Below are positions 1-11,300 of a stretch of DNA of 64,000 bases, piece by piece; the stretch's first letter is position 1; each line of letters begins with the position of its first letter. A program made the position numbers and the translations under genes. This DNA comes from Ailurus styani (Eukaryota; Chordata; Mammalia; Carnivora; Ailuridae), in contig LNAC01000728.1 in the NCBI GenBank assembly GCA_002007465.1, positions 372,001-436,000 on the forward strand, given 5' to 3'. The notes beneath the pieces are model-generated. The model saw only the letters and a program-made list of their open reading frames with translations. It had not been told where the DNA came from and made no database searches.

Positions 1-149
1 ATTCAGAAATAAAAGACTTACTGACTACCCCTGAGGTGCTCACCTCAGTAGAACAGTTATATTAGGATTAAGATTAAGACAGTTTAGGCAGTCCCAAGTG
101 CCCAGTTATTGGGGCTAAGGCAGAGGTGGGGGACACAGTGCTGTGGACA

Positions 150-300
150 TGCCCATCTAGGAAGCAAGAGGTGAATATTCAGAAAAGGCTTCCAGAGGAA
201 CTGAGCTAAGTCTTAAAGGAAGAGTAGGAGTTTGTCAGAGAAGCTGAGGAAGGCCTTGCATGCAGTGGAGGCAGGGTGTGTAAAAGTAGAGAATGCTCAT
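150..300 (-). mobile_element. L2 fragment, 3' region, reverse orientation
   Basis: Degenerate match to the reverse complement of the L2 3' region: a segment resembling 'gaggcttcc...gagctgagtcttaaaggatgagtaggagtt', then an A/G-rich stretch with a 'gcatgcag' element. Divergence is high and there is no TSD. The edges are approximate, and the first 150 bases of the window show nothing recognisable. Confidence 0.5.
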
Positions 301-469
301 AAGGAGGATAGATCCCAAAAACATCAAGGAGTACATACGTAATTTCCAGTAACACCACATTTCTCATTTTATTCCTATATCATTGTCTATTCCGTCTTAT
401 TATCCTTTATTACCTTCTCTGCGCAGCTCCTAAATGATAGCACTCTTTCCTGGGTTGCTTCTCTCTTCT

Positions 470-599
470 GCCTATATTCTCTCTCTAAAAAATCACATCT
501 ATGGCTTCACATGTCATTTTCATGCCAACTACTTTTCTCTCAGCTCCAGACTCTTATAATCCTTTGGCATCTCTACCCTACAACACTCACCCAGAAAAC

Positions 600-642
<43 letters not shown>

Positions 643-960
643 AAAATGGCCTCCTCAATTTCCCTATTTTTTCCCAAACCTGCTCCAAGTACACTCTTCT
701 TCAAAAAGAGCAATGTCATCCACAGATTATCAAGCCCAAAACTTAGGAGGCATCTATTATCCCTCCCTTCCCCTCAGCTAGTTCCTACATCAGCTCAATC
801 AGTGAATACTCAAGTTATCTCTGAAATATCTCAAAAATAATCTGACATTCTCCATCTTCATTACTATTACTCTAGTCCTAGCTACCAACCTCTCTCACTT
901 GGACTATGGCAACAGCTTCCAAAATGATTCCCTATTTTCCTGTTCACATACAATTATTTT
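470..960 (+). mobile_element. L2 ORF2-derived fossil
   Basis: The order of motifs follows the C-terminal part of the L2/CR1-type reverse transcriptase: a ctccagactc segment, a 'caagcccaaaacttaggag' segment, and near 870-920 a segment that reads approximately LVLATNLSHLDYGNSF, like the conserved LV.A...SRLDYCNSLL block of CR1/L2 polymerases. Short frames at 501-746 and 511-840 fall in this fossil and are full of HT repeats from the (CA)n tract. No functional protein is implied. Confidence 0.6.
599..641 (+). repeat. (CA)n microsatellite, about 21 units
   Basis: Uninterrupted CA dinucleotides inside the L2 fossil. The run has no interruptions, so it is probably length-polymorphic. Confidence 0.95.
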
Positions 961-1234
961 CCTCTTTAACTGTGATCTTTGATAGGGGAGTTTCAGAGGG
1001 AGTGGGACAACTAGAACATAAGGGGTTTAGACATGAGTAGTGAAGACTTTTTATTTGCTCATTAATTCATTTACTCATTCACTTAATTTGAGAGAAACCA
1101 AGGCATTCTTTGAGAAAGAAGTCAATGTAATAGTAGAAAGGGAAAAATAAATGAGCATGCAAGAGGAGCATGTACAGAACTAAAAATCTAAGGCACTGAA
1201 GAGAAGCAGTAAAGCACAGAAGTTGGGAAGATAG

Positions 1235-1420
1235 GATCTGGAGCTAGATTATTTTGTTCATATTCTAGCAATATGACATTGGGCAAAGTCTTAAATGTGC
1301 TGAGACTCCATTTTCTTATAAGTTAAGTGGAGTTGACATGTGGTAGTTGTGGAGAGTGAATAAGCTTAATGCATAAAGGGCTTAGAACAGAGCCTGGTAC
1401 AAAGGAAGTACCCACCAAAT
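1235..1420 (+). mobile_element. MIR element
   Basis: MIR blocks occur in order: a 'gacattgggcaaagtc' core, 'ctgagactccattttctta', then 'aagggcttagaacagagcctgg' near the 3' end (consensus aaagcgcttagaacagtgcctgg). It is ancient and diverged, with no TSD. Confidence 0.75.
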
Positions 1421-1569
1421 TTCTGACATTCTTAAAAATTAATCAGTGGATATACAAAAATGTTTTGGTGTGGAAAAAAAAAGTAGACCTTAAATCCCCT
1501 TTGTCAAGTGAAAGTCATGATCATTTATAAGGAGTTAAATAGAGGTCTTGGAGATTGGATAATAATGAT

Positions 1570-1760
1570 ATCCATTACCCTTTATTGATGTGTAAGGCAT
1601 AATGCTAAGTACCTTACATATAGTTATTTTTATCCTTCCAACAACCCTGTGAAGTTGATACCAACATTATTCCCACTTGTAGATTGTGAAATTAAGGTTT
1701 AAGGAGGTAAAATAATTCACCCAAGTTCACACAGATTCAGGATTTGAATTCAGTCCATCA
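1570..1760 (-). mobile_element. MIR element, reverse orientation
   Basis: Reverse-complement MIR blocks: 'tttattgatgtgtaaggca', 'cttccaacaaccctgtgaagt', 'attcccacttgtagattgtga' and 'cacccaagttcacacag', followed by 'aggatttgaattcagtcc'. It lies about 150 bp from an oppositely oriented MIR. Confidence 0.75.
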
Positions 1761-2960
1761 AATTTCATGCTCATGTTGCCAAATTTCATGTTGCCTGTCA
1801 ATTCCTTATTCTGCAGATTTAAACAGAAATGCCTCAATAATATTAAAATTGTTGCCCTTTCAATAAAATCAGAATAGAACAATATTTTATATTGTATAAG
1901 TTGAAACTCCCTCTTTACTGAAACATATGCCATACAACCAATAAAATAAAAACAATCTGACTGTCCTCCAGAATTCCTTTGTAATCTGATTTAGTCCTCC
2001 AGAGAGAAGAAACTGAAATTTCACAGAGCATAAGACAACAGCATCCATTATCTTGAACTGGTACAATGCTGGTGGCTCAGAGAGAAATATGTCCAGGGAC
2101 AATGATCCCAAGAAGATATCAACAGAATTAACATTTTTATAGGGAATTCTAAAATGAAAAATATATTTTCAAAACTTTCTTTTATCCTTTATGCATGTTC
2201 TAAATATTTGCTCGTAGGCTTCTGTAATAGGCCGACCATGTCTTTGCACACAATACATAAAAATAACCCTAGACTGACCTGGAGGGTCCGGGCCTGGCGA
2301 GTGATAAATCTGTTAGCCCCAATTTGGAGAGCAAAGTATTTTCTAGAGGTCACAGCTCTAGCCATTCACACAGGCCTACAAATGCTTTCAGAGGTGCCCC
2401 CTAGTAAAATGACCAGTGCTTTGATGTCGGGGTCTTTTTCTTTTTGTAACATGTCCGAATACCTAGGATTAGGAGGCAGGCAGAAGTCAGAGCAAAATTA
2501 AACAAACAGTGGAGAGTGACCAGTCAGGGTGGCTTCTAGCCCTGAGGTCATGTGTTTGCCTCCTTACTTGCAGATCAAGGTGAAAAGTGCACCCTGAGCT
2601 CCAGCCAAATATGGTATATAAACAAACATGAAAGAAGGATTAACTCTCTTCCCTGAGACTAATGGGGACCCCAAAAATCAATAGCTGATTTGTGACAATG
2701 AGACTAAGTCAATATTGGAACAAAAGATACTAGCTATATCCAACTCACCCTTAATCTCAGGTAAACTTGTAGTAAATTCAACATTATTCATTTCCCTAGC
2801 TGCAATTCTCCCTGCCTCGGAAGAAGTAGTGATTTAGGAGGTACACACAAAAACCACTACTTGTTTCTTCTAATCAGAGCCCTTTCTTCTCCAACCCATG
2901 ACAGATTGCTGTTTGCAGACCTTTTTTTGTCCTAATTCTAGGTCAGTCAGCAAGAGCTTT
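1761..2960. other. No recognised feature
   Basis: Mostly unique-looking sequence of average composition. Frames at 1727-1933, 1887-2111 and 2154-2501 show no motif I recognise and lie in AT-rich DNA. The frame at 2870-3160 (-) runs past this interval across the adjacent GA tract and is equally unconvincing. Confidence 0.5.
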
Positions 2961-2963
2961 GCA

Positions 2964-2987
2964 TAGAGAGAGAGAGAGAGAGAGCGA
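2964..2987 (+). repeat. (AG)n microsatellite, about 12 units
   Basis: Short AG run ending in agcgagc. Confidence 0.9.
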
Positions 2988-3449
2988 GCAACTGACGGGC
3001 TGCCCACTGTTCTGCCTGTGTCCTGCATTCCTAACACAGGCAGAGAACCATTAAGAGCAGGGTCTTCCTTAAGGGAAAAGGCTGCTGATGCTGAACGTGT
3101 CACATGGAAAGTCCCTTTCGTCCAGAAGCTAGCAACCCCGAGAGACATGTGAGACAACACGTGTAGGGATTAGGAGTGAGGCTGTCATAGAATTTCCTAA
3201 AGACTTTAATCTGCATCACAGATTCAAGACCCCCACATCAAAGGCTTTCGTGAGCTCAAGGTGGGAAATGGCTAAGTCCCATGGCCCAACGTTTCCACTC
3301 CCGAGTTCACATGATGGAGGAGTCCCAGACCAAACTCTCTAATATACAACTATTCCGATTTTTTGGGATTACTGGCCAACCTCTGCACAGAAAATTTTCC
3401 AAAAACTACCCAAGGAAAAAGTGAGTTAAACTCTCAGGGATGCGCACTA

Positions 3450-3580
3450 TGTTCATCCACATTTTGCAGATGAGAAAACTGCCTGACAGCACAGGATGAA
3501 GAAAAGAGGCATCCAACATGCACACCCAGGGACTCTGGCTCCAAGGTCAGCAAGCTGAACAACTGAGCTCTGCTGCTGCA
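3450..3580 (-). mobile_element. Probable MIR fragment, reverse orientation
   Basis: Contains 'cattttgcagatgagaaaact', the reverse-complement MIR core, followed by a diverged stretch and 'gggactctggctccaaggt', matching the MIR 5' part. There is no TSD. Confidence 0.5.
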
Positions 3581-3725
3581 AGACCTTCTATCTCTCTGAA
3601 CCACGGTTCTCTCATCAATAAAAGGCATGTTTTAATACACATCTGGCAGTGCTGTAATGAGCAGCCAATAGGAAATGTATGTCAGATATTTAGTAATGGC
3701 TTGGAACATAATGATCAATAAATGG
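3575..3725 (+). mobile_element. Probable MIR fragment
   Basis: Contains 'ctctgaaccacggttctctc', 'atcaataaaaggca' and, near the end, 'ggcttggaacataatgatca', which parallel the central and 3' blocks of MIR. It abuts an oppositely oriented MIR fragment. Confidence 0.5.
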
Positions 3726-4990
3726 CCAATTCTTCTTTATTGTTTTCTTTGATAAAGGAACAGGAAATGTATGCAGCTCTGATTCTCTGGGCCCCTTCTT
3801 GGCACTGCTCATTGCCTCATATATTTCCATCTAGGTTTTTCTTCAAAACAAGGAGTATTTTTTTAATTATATTTTCACGGACATGCTATTGTCTTCGATT
3901 TGGGCGATTCCTTAGGAACATATATCAGTGTTTCATCAATGTTTCATCATTAGGAAGGGGCTCATCTTTCCTCTCTCTTTCTAATGGCTTCAGGTTTTTC
4001 ACTTACATGAGAATCTAGCTCTTAGGATTTTGATGGAGAGTCAAGAGCTAGTAGCCCAGAAAGTCACCTGGAATGACAGCTTCCTGGATCTGCACTGCCC
4101 CCACAGTGCTGAGTGGAGGGAACATTGACAACGCTCGATGAGAATAAAGAGCGTTCAGAGTTAGAGGTTTCGGCGTCTAAACCTTCCCCTTGTCTTATAT
4201 GTCAGCAAATTGTGCCAAGAAGAGGAATAAACTTGCCCAAGAGCTGCAAAATGTCCGTGGACAGCCTCCTGTATGTTGTGATGTCTAGAACACTAGGGAA
4301 AACTCCCCTTATCCTCACAACCAGTAGTAATAAAATATGCATCCATGGAGTGCTTGTTATTTTCAGGCAATTGACCACACATTGATTCGAAAGCTACTAT
4401 CCACTCGTCAAGGTGCACAAATTTTGTCCCAGTGCTGAATGGCTGATTGATAAAGTCAATATGTGGCTGGGAGCTGAGGCAGAGACTGAATATCACTATC
4501 AGAGACTGCCCTTTTGAGATAAGAGAATAAATCTGAAGTTTTATCAAAAGTAAATATTATTGCAAAGTTATCTTCAGTGTCTTATGTTCGATTTTAAAAA
4601 GGTTGATACAGTGTAGGAAAAGTCATTCCTTAGCACTATCAGTTGATGATTACTCTGGCATTCACTACACTATACAATTGCAAAAATAAAGAGATGCTTA
4701 TTGTCAGCCAAGGTCAATGGAGGAGCAAGGTAGCTCTGGGTAGGCTTTGCTGATGTTAATGTTGCTACCAAGTTACTGAGTTTTCCCTCCCCTCAAACTG
4801 TAGCTGACTGAAGTAAATGGTGATCTTCTCTACATCTTCCTTGAAGATACAGTCGCAGATGCCATCCCATAAACCAAAAGCTTTGAACTTGCTTGAGGAA
4901 GATGCTTTCAAGATGAAGAAGGCTTGAAGAGTATTTTCAGAAACAAGGCTGAGGTTAATGGTCTTACCAATCATCACACACACTTAAAAA
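3726..4990. other. No recognised feature
   Basis: Mixed-composition sequence with no confident repeat. A weak MIR-like passage lies around 4285-4370. The open frames here (for example 4113-4385 and 4293-4547 on opposite strands) overlap each other and carry no recognised domain. Confidence 0.45.
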
Positions 4991-5004
4991 AAAAAAAACT
5001 TATT

Positions 5005-5140
5005 TAATCCTTCCAACAACCTTGAGCTTACATCATATCTCTATTTTATCAAGAGGAAATTAAGGATTAGAAAGATTAAATACCCTACATAATTAGTAGT
5101 TAAATTGGATTTTAACCCAAGCAGTCTCAGGGCTATGTAC
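5005..5140 (-). mobile_element. MIR fragment, reverse orientation
   Basis: Shows 'tttaatccttccaacaacc', 'ctctattttatcaagagga' and 'ttaaattggattttaaccc', the reverse-complement MIR order (consensus: ttaatcctcacaacaaccc, cattttacagatgagga, gggattcgaaccc). Confidence 0.65.
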
Positions 5141-5184
5141 AGAACTAAATAATGCCCTAAGTGAACAGATAGCAAATCTCTGTT

Positions 5185-5345
5185 GAATGCCTGCCATGTA
5201 TCTGGATTGATGTATACACAGACTCATTAATTCTTACACAGTTTGAAGTAGCCATTCTTATACCTACTTTACAAATGGCCTGGGACCTAACATAATGACT
5301 AATCAGTGACACAATCAGGATTGGAACCGAACTATCTAATTCTTA
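5185..5345 (-). mobile_element. MIR fragment, reverse orientation
   Basis: Starts with 'tgaatgcctgccatgtatct', continues through 'cattaattcttacaca' and 'ctactttacaaatgg', and ends at 'caggattggaaccga'. It is a second reverse MIR directly after the one at about 5.0-5.1 kb, in the same orientation. Confidence 0.65.
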
Positions 5346-5399
5346 AATATATAAAACTACCCACCGCACGATGACCCAGCTTCTCACCATTTTTTCCAT

Positions 5400-7230
5400 C
5401 ACTGGAGATTCTTTCAACAGTATTCAGTGACTGTTAGTGAGCTGACCATATGCCAGGTGCTGATAAGGTCTAAGATCTAACACTCCCAAAAGAAATCATG
5501 AAAGCTTATTCTATGTGGAGAATTAGATTTGCATTGTCACTCAGGAGAAAAGACACATGGTGACACAGCACATTTTGAAAGAATGACAGAAAACAGATTT
5601 GGACACAGCATCATGAAATGAAAAAAAAAAAAAATCTGGGGAATGAAACCAGCTGCTTTGTTCCTTGCCATCGTTCCCAGGGTTTTTGTCATATGAGTGA
5701 TATTAGATTAGAAGACAAAGAGACCAGCTTCACGATGGTAGCTTCCAGCAAGCCAACCTCTTTTCCATGTGCCCCTTCCCCACGCTTTTCCCCTGGGAGA
5801 GTCCAGAAGGCACCAATGCAACACGGGTTTGTTGCTGGGAATAGGCTGGAGCTAATCCCTTCCTGGGGACGTTTGTTTTTACTGAAATACTTTCCCCCAC
5901 TTCAGTTAGCCCGTTTTCCATTGTGTGAGTCAACTGACAGTTTAAACCAACAGAAATAGTACCTTTTTTTCCCCCCCTCAAAGTGTAGGTTAAATGCAAC
6001 GTTTAACATAATGAGCCCGAGGGGGGAAAAAGTTCACAGGAAAATGAACACTCCTTTAAAAAAAAAATTAGACCCAATTAGTACTTAGATGGTATAAGTT
6101 TGCAAACAATGAAAGGGGAAGCAGTGTCTCTTCACACTCTCCTCCTCCTATTTCTGTTAATTAAATCGCAAGGTCTATTGTTTTGCTTTTAAGCCTGAAT
6201 ACCAATATATTTCATGCATTATGGCTATTTTCTGAAAGGAAAAAATATAAAACTATTTTATTAACCACTATTCCCCCATATTTACTGTAAGGTAAACAGC
6301 AGCCCTAGGTAACAGCTCTTTTTCTCCTAAATTACTACTTCCCCTTGCTCCCTGGAGACCTAACTAACTCCAGTTTGACAAAGATTGATCCTCAGTTGAG
6401 ACTGGGGAAGGCATGCTTCTCACAGTGCACGCCTCACTTTGCAGTTCTCAGTGCTTGAGGTCCAAATCCCAACCAAACCGCTTGGGGTTCATACGCTCTC
6501 ATTTTTCCCAGCAAAATCAAAACTTGTTTCTTAAGAGAGTTCTCGCTAACATTGCTTGTTAAGATGAGTTCTTGAGTATTGCCTTTTTCTTAGCTAACAG
6601 CAAGGGGGAGGATTTAAGTCTAAATGAATCAGAAACATATGGCATGCATTTCTTTTAATAATACGCTGGGTTTTTATAATTAAAGGAGAACAGCGCTACA
6701 GGCAAAGTGTGCTTTGAGAAGCTATTGAAAGGGAAATGTTGAGTGGGAATGCGGATGGTCCATGAATGCAAAAGAAAGGCCCACTTGGCCTTGAATTTTG
6801 CAATCTTGGGCTACCAGGGAAGACACTACACCCTTAATGGAAATTGCTAAGAGAATATCCCATTTGCATTCTTCCTTATTTATCATATCCCCGGTTTCAC
6901 TGCCTACTGCCTCCTAACTTCTCCCCTCCCCCACCTCCCACTTCTGGTTCCTTTACTAAGATCTTCCTTCTTATTAATGTTAATAGACGACATTTGATTA
7001 GAGCCTCTATATATGCTCAGACCTACACAAAATGAAGGTAGATGCTCCATTATTGAGTGTGTAACCAAAGCCTGGCCCTGAGATTATATTTAATTATACC
7101 TCATTACTAAGCAATCCTAATGTCAATGTCATTGCAAATCCATGGGGGCTTGATGTTGACTTCTAAGGGCTATCATCATCTCTCTGTCATCTTTATCAAG
7201 TCTATGTGTTCAGTATGTTTATGTGAGAGA
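5400..7230. other. Repeat-poor segment, possible conserved noncoding DNA
   Basis: I recognise no interspersed repeat here. The part from about 6010 to 6850 is A/T-rich with homeodomain-type cores (a TAATTAA near 6158), runs of pyrimidines and few CpGs, a texture common in conserved noncoding elements. Conservation cannot be measured from one sequence. Frames at 5618-5959 and 5730-5999 overlap on opposite strands and look like chance. Confidence 0.3.
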
Positions 7231-7234
7231 AGAG

Positions 7235-7380
7235 GAGAGGGTCCAGCACAGCTGGGTTCTAAATTGTCAACTATGCTCTGCCTTGGAGAAGTCACCTTAT
7301 TTGCCTGAATCTCAGGTTTTAACCTCCACAAAGCAGGAAAGAAAATAATGCTGTATTTGAGATTAAAAATTACTTTGTAA
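7235..7380 (+). mobile_element. Probable MIR fragment
   Basis: Contains 'agctgggttctaaattgtca', 'ctatgctctgccttggaga', 'gtcaccttatttgcctgaat' and 'ctcaggttttaacctcc', which parallel MIR from its 5' half into the core. It overlaps the 147-residue frame on the opposite strand, the longest in the window. Confidence 0.5.
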
Positions 7381-8280
7381 GTTGTATTCGAATTAATTTT
7401 GAATACATTGTTTTTACCTCTGACCTTTAAATATTTCAAAGGCTCTCTTAGATGTACTTCATATTTTAATGTCTTTATATTTCCCCTAAGTTCTCTATAC
7501 TGTTTTGGAACATTATTTTTCCTCAAATAGAGAGAAACTGGATAAAACACGTGTCCACGTGTCCACATTGTAGCCAAAATTGCCAGGAGGAATTCTTTTA
7601 AGAACTCCACCTTTTTCAAGTTTTTGCCCTTCTGAGAGTCTGTAAATTATCCAACCAGTTCTTAGAAATAGCCAAGTAAAGTGACCCTGGGCTAAAATTA
7701 TTACCTAAACCAGAGTTGGACACTCAACCTTCAATTTTCTAGTCTGCCACCTTGTCTTTTGGAATCGGACTCAGATCTCCTTCTAGAAAGAACTCAGTCT
7801 TTCCCTCAGCAAGGGTCTCTCACATGTCCTATGCTGTACTAGGCCACCTATGTGTATCTTATTTAATTTTCTCTCCGCTCAGCATATGTAAGGTAAGTAA
7901 GAGTTGCGCTACCTCCCTCCACCCACCTAAACCAGGGATTCTGAGGGGGCCATGAAGCACTGCTTGGTTTTAAAGCCAAAAATAAATTGAGAATTACATT
8001 GACTGGGAAGCAAGAACCATGTGGTGGGGCCCTATCTGTGTCCTGGGAACCTAGGGCCACTTGTCTGCACATTTGCTAGAGCGGTTCATCGAAGCACTGT
8101 TCCTCCTCACATGGCCACTGCTCAGCACTCCGGGAAGGCCTGGCACTGGATAGGTTAAGACCTCTGAGATGTAAGCCCACTTCAAGTATTTTAGGCCAAG
8201 GGAAGCTAACTGGATGGCAGAAACCAGGGACAGGGGTGTTCCTTTGAGAAGAGGTATGTGCAGTGAGCTGTGGAGCAGGC
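7381..8280. other. No recognised feature
   Basis: A faint reverse MIR-like passage lies at about 7815-7900. Otherwise there is no recognised repeat, RNA or exon. Confidence 0.4.
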
Positions 8281-8284
8281 ACTG

Positions 8285-8440
8285 GAAGCCTAGACTCTTA
8301 GCACCCCCATGTCCTAGCTAAGTGCCCTTGTGCAAGTCACTCTTCTGGGCATTGTTTTCCTCATTTGTGAAATGGGGAAAATAATTCAGCTCTTCTCACC
8401 TCATATGGGAATGGAGCTCAAATAACATTAAAAAAACAAA
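8285..8440 (+). mobile_element. MIR element
   Basis: Core blocks are clear: 'cttgtgcaagtcactcttc', 'ttttcctcatttgtgaaatg', 'gggaaaataattcagc' and 'gagctcaaataacatta'. These match the MIR tail of a typical 260-bp element. Confidence 0.75.
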
Positions 8441-9384
8441 CTACCTGAAAATTGCTGATGTACAGTGTTGAGAGTCACATGGATTTATCAATGACCATTT
8501 GTGATGTCCCAGGAGTATAGCCATTGCTCTCCTTCCTGAGGTGATGGAAGAGGGACATCTCCAGAGAAAATTTTGCTCAGGCTTTCCTCTTCCTGATCCT
8601 TTCTAGGACATTACAGTGAGAACCCTGGACCCTCACTGCCTTCCTTTGATGCACCCAGGGCCTCCCTACCTGGCCTCTGCTGAGAGCCTTGCCAGGATGG
8701 AGTCAAATGAGAACCTGACAGGCCTTCAGAAACTTCTCTCCAAGAAGAAATAGGGCATTGCCTTTTCTCCTGGCTGGGCTAGGTCCTCACAGGAACAGGA
8801 CTCAGCAGACGGACAGAGTAATCAGCTAGAAGTAACAGAAATCCAGAGGAATGGAAGTGAAATGCAGCCAGGTGTGGTCAAGGCAATGATCAAAGGCATC
8901 TCATGGGAAGAAACATGGCTCACTGAAGAGAGGGACTGTAGGAAAGCTTTTTCCTGCAAGTTGTATTAACAAATGTTGTTTGGTGCAACTTAAAATTACA
9001 AAAGATTCACTATAGCCAAGTTCAGGCCTTCCAGAACATTATTCCAGATGGGATACAATGCACAAGCAGAGGAGAAGGGTAGGAGCAGAAGAAAGAGAAG
9101 GAAAAAAAGGAGAAAGAGCTAATTTGAGAGAAGAGAAACACAGAGAGGAGAGAATAGAGAGGACAACTGATCCTTGGTAGGATGAGGTCATTCTTTTTGT
9201 ACAGAACAAGTTAAGCTGTGTCCATCATTCTCAGAAAACAAAGTGTGGTAGCACAAACCATTCATTCCCCCTGTGTCCCTCTCCCCCAACTTCAGCGTTG
9301 TTTGAAGGACTCCTGAGTTCCATCAAGTCCCTATGATCTCAGTCTATGCTCCACCAAAAAATAATAGAGAAAAATAAGCATATA
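8441..9384. other. No recognised feature
   Basis: A purine-rich stretch (AGAA/GAGA) occupies about 9065-9160. Nothing else is recognisable. Confidence 0.45.
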
Positions 9385-9570
9385 CACATGTGTGTGCATG
9401 ATTGTGTTATGTGTGTGTGAGTGTACATATTATCTGTGTACACAGGAGCTGCTTGTGTGTGTGCATGTGTGTGCGCGTGGACAATGTTTGCATGTGTGTG
9501 CATCTGTGGGCACACACACATGTATTGTTCGTGTGATTATGCATGTCTGTGTGCATCTAAGCTGGGGCCG
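9385..9570 (+). repeat. Degenerate GT-rich alternating purine-pyrimidine tract
   Basis: About 180 bp in which GTGTGTGT blocks alternate with TGCATGTG, GTACACAG and GCGCGTGG. Frames across it (9339-9521, 9392-9631, 9430-9666) translate as Cys/Val or His/Thr runs and are artefacts of the repeat. Alternating purine-pyrimidine DNA of this sort can adopt Z-form. Confidence 0.85.
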
Positions 9571-10790
9571 AGGCAGAGCTGCTCCCTTCCCAGGGTCTGG
9601 GCACATTTTGCTGCAGGATCCTTTCCAGTAGGAAGGCTGAGACAGCAAGCCCAGCTCGGGTTTCATGAGGCTTCATCCTGTCTGAAGGCTGGTCATAGAG
9701 CAAAGTCGGGTGTATTTCAGAGGCCGATTAAAGCTCTCACAAATGCCAACTTACATCATTTCAATGACTATTAATTTAAAGAAAATATTTGCCTGGAAGT
9801 AAAGAAAAACATTGCAACCCATTCCTGTTTTATCACCGAGGGTCCTTACTCTCAGTAGATCCTTTTGTCTGTCACGAAGTGAGCAAGTCTGACCTGGGTA
9901 AAGTTATCAAGGTAGAGCAATTATAGAAATATGGGCCAGATTCTTCCAATTAGGTGAGTGTGCACAGACCTTTGCCATGGTGATGGCAAAAAAAAAAAAA
10001 AAGAAAAGAAGAAAAAAAGAAAAAAACTACTGTTCCGTCCCCCGTTCCCACTGTTCAAGTGATAAATGACCCCCAGCCTGCTCTCCCCAGAGCTGAGGGA
10101 GCCCCGTCTCTGGACAAAGGCCAGGGAAAACATAACAAGATTTATAAGAGCCAAAGGCAGGGTGAAGAAGAGCTGCAGGGCATAGGGGGAAAGAGCGCAT
10201 GAGAAAATGTGGCACGTTTTAGGAGCTGCATGTTACTTTAGGATGATGGGAGCAGAAGGGGAGCTAGGGGGCTGGCCAAGGATGAGCGGCCACGGTCAAA
10301 GAGCCTAGAGTATCTGGAAGGCCGGGGGGTTTCTCCTCAATTGACTCAGCTCTCTGGAAGGAGGGAGCGCTGGCCCTGAAATCCTGGTCTGGCTTCTTCA
10401 TTCACCCCAGCTCCTCTTAAAACAGACACTGTTAGAGGAATGTATTTAAAACTACGGAGACACATGGAGACAGAGAAGAGCGGTCATGTGCTGCTGAGAT
10501 TAGAAGGCATGATGGTACAATTAAAGATATTTACCAGAGAAATCCGAACCCCATTACACGCTGGCGTACAGTACGCAAGGAAGAGCTGTTTTATATCATT
10601 AAAGACAAAAACCAGGTCTATAGGTAAGCTTTAAGAACAATAAACATCCTGAATTCAAGAATAAGTCTGTCAAATGAAGGGATATTGATTTTGGAACAAG
10701 GAATATTATGTCAAACAACATTAGTTTAATTGATCTGAATTTAGTTTAAGTACTAAAAGCATTTATATACAAACAGCAAACGAAAATTAA
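9571..10790. other. Repeat-poor segment upstream of the CpG island
   Basis: Apart from an A-rich tract at about 9988-10025, I recognise no repeat. Around 10440-10640 the sequence is even in composition and contains a TAG|GTAAGC donor-like site near 10620. A 64-residue frame at 10440-10634 has no recognised domain. This could be promoter-proximal DNA of an unannotated transcript, but that is inference. Confidence 0.3.
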
Positions 10791-10800
10791 CTGCAGCTGA

Positions 10801-11300
10801 GCCCCACCGCTGGTTCTCAGGGACTGCTCGGGGCGCAGACGAGAACCTGGCACCCGGCAGGCCTGGCTGGAGCCACGGGCGGCCGGCAGAGCTGCGGTTC
10901 CGTCCCCTGCGCGACGGCGGGTAAGGCAATGTGCTTTGTCTCAGAGCACGGGGACAGTTAACACCGGCCTCTGACTTTTCAAAATACACAAATGCCCTTT
11001 CTTGCTCTGAAGGGATCCATGAGGAACACGGGGTGGGCCCGCCGCGAGGCGTCGAGGTGGTACACGGGTCAGCGGGCTGCTTCTGGTCCCGAATGAATGG
11101 GACAAGGCCCCGGTCCGCCTCGGGCCCCTGGGCCCCGGCTGAGCCGGCGCCTGATGAACGCTGCCCGTGCTCCGCGCAGAGCTGCCCCTGTCAGCGGCTG
11201 CCAGCCCCGGGGAGCCCGGGCACCTGCGCGCGGAGCCTGGGGCCCGACAGGTTGTCAATCAACAGCGCCGGCCTCAGTCCCTCCCCGGTGACAAAATGGA
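10801..11300. promoter_or_regulatory. CpG island, candidate promoter or orphan CpG island
   Basis: Hand counting gives about 341 G+C in 500 bases (about 68%) and about 45 CpG dinucleotides, an observed/expected ratio near 0.8. Both exceed the usual CpG-island thresholds. A GGGCGG GC-box lies at 10877-10882. No TATA box or coding motif is evident. A strong donor-like site (CAAG|GTAAGT, intron from 11500) lies 200 bp downstream on the + strand, and a weaker one (GCGG|GTAAGG) is at 10921. Open frames on both strands (10931-11359 +, 10941-11258 -) are Pro/Arg/Ser/Ala-rich, as expected by chance in GC-rich DNA. It is the only such island in 64 kb and lies in the repeat-poor 9.6-12.5 kb interval. 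A TSS of a gene or lncRNA is plausible. A CpG-rich enhancer is the alternative. Confidence 0.65.

Noticed and set aside
501..840. Frames with HTHTHTHT runs
   Set aside because: Translation of a (CA)n microsatellite inside an L2 fossil.
7176..7619. Longest open frame in the window (147 residues, minus strand)
   Set aside because: No recognised domain. It overlaps a MIR-like fragment and has the composition of chance AT-rich frames. No Kozak context or splice evidence stands out.
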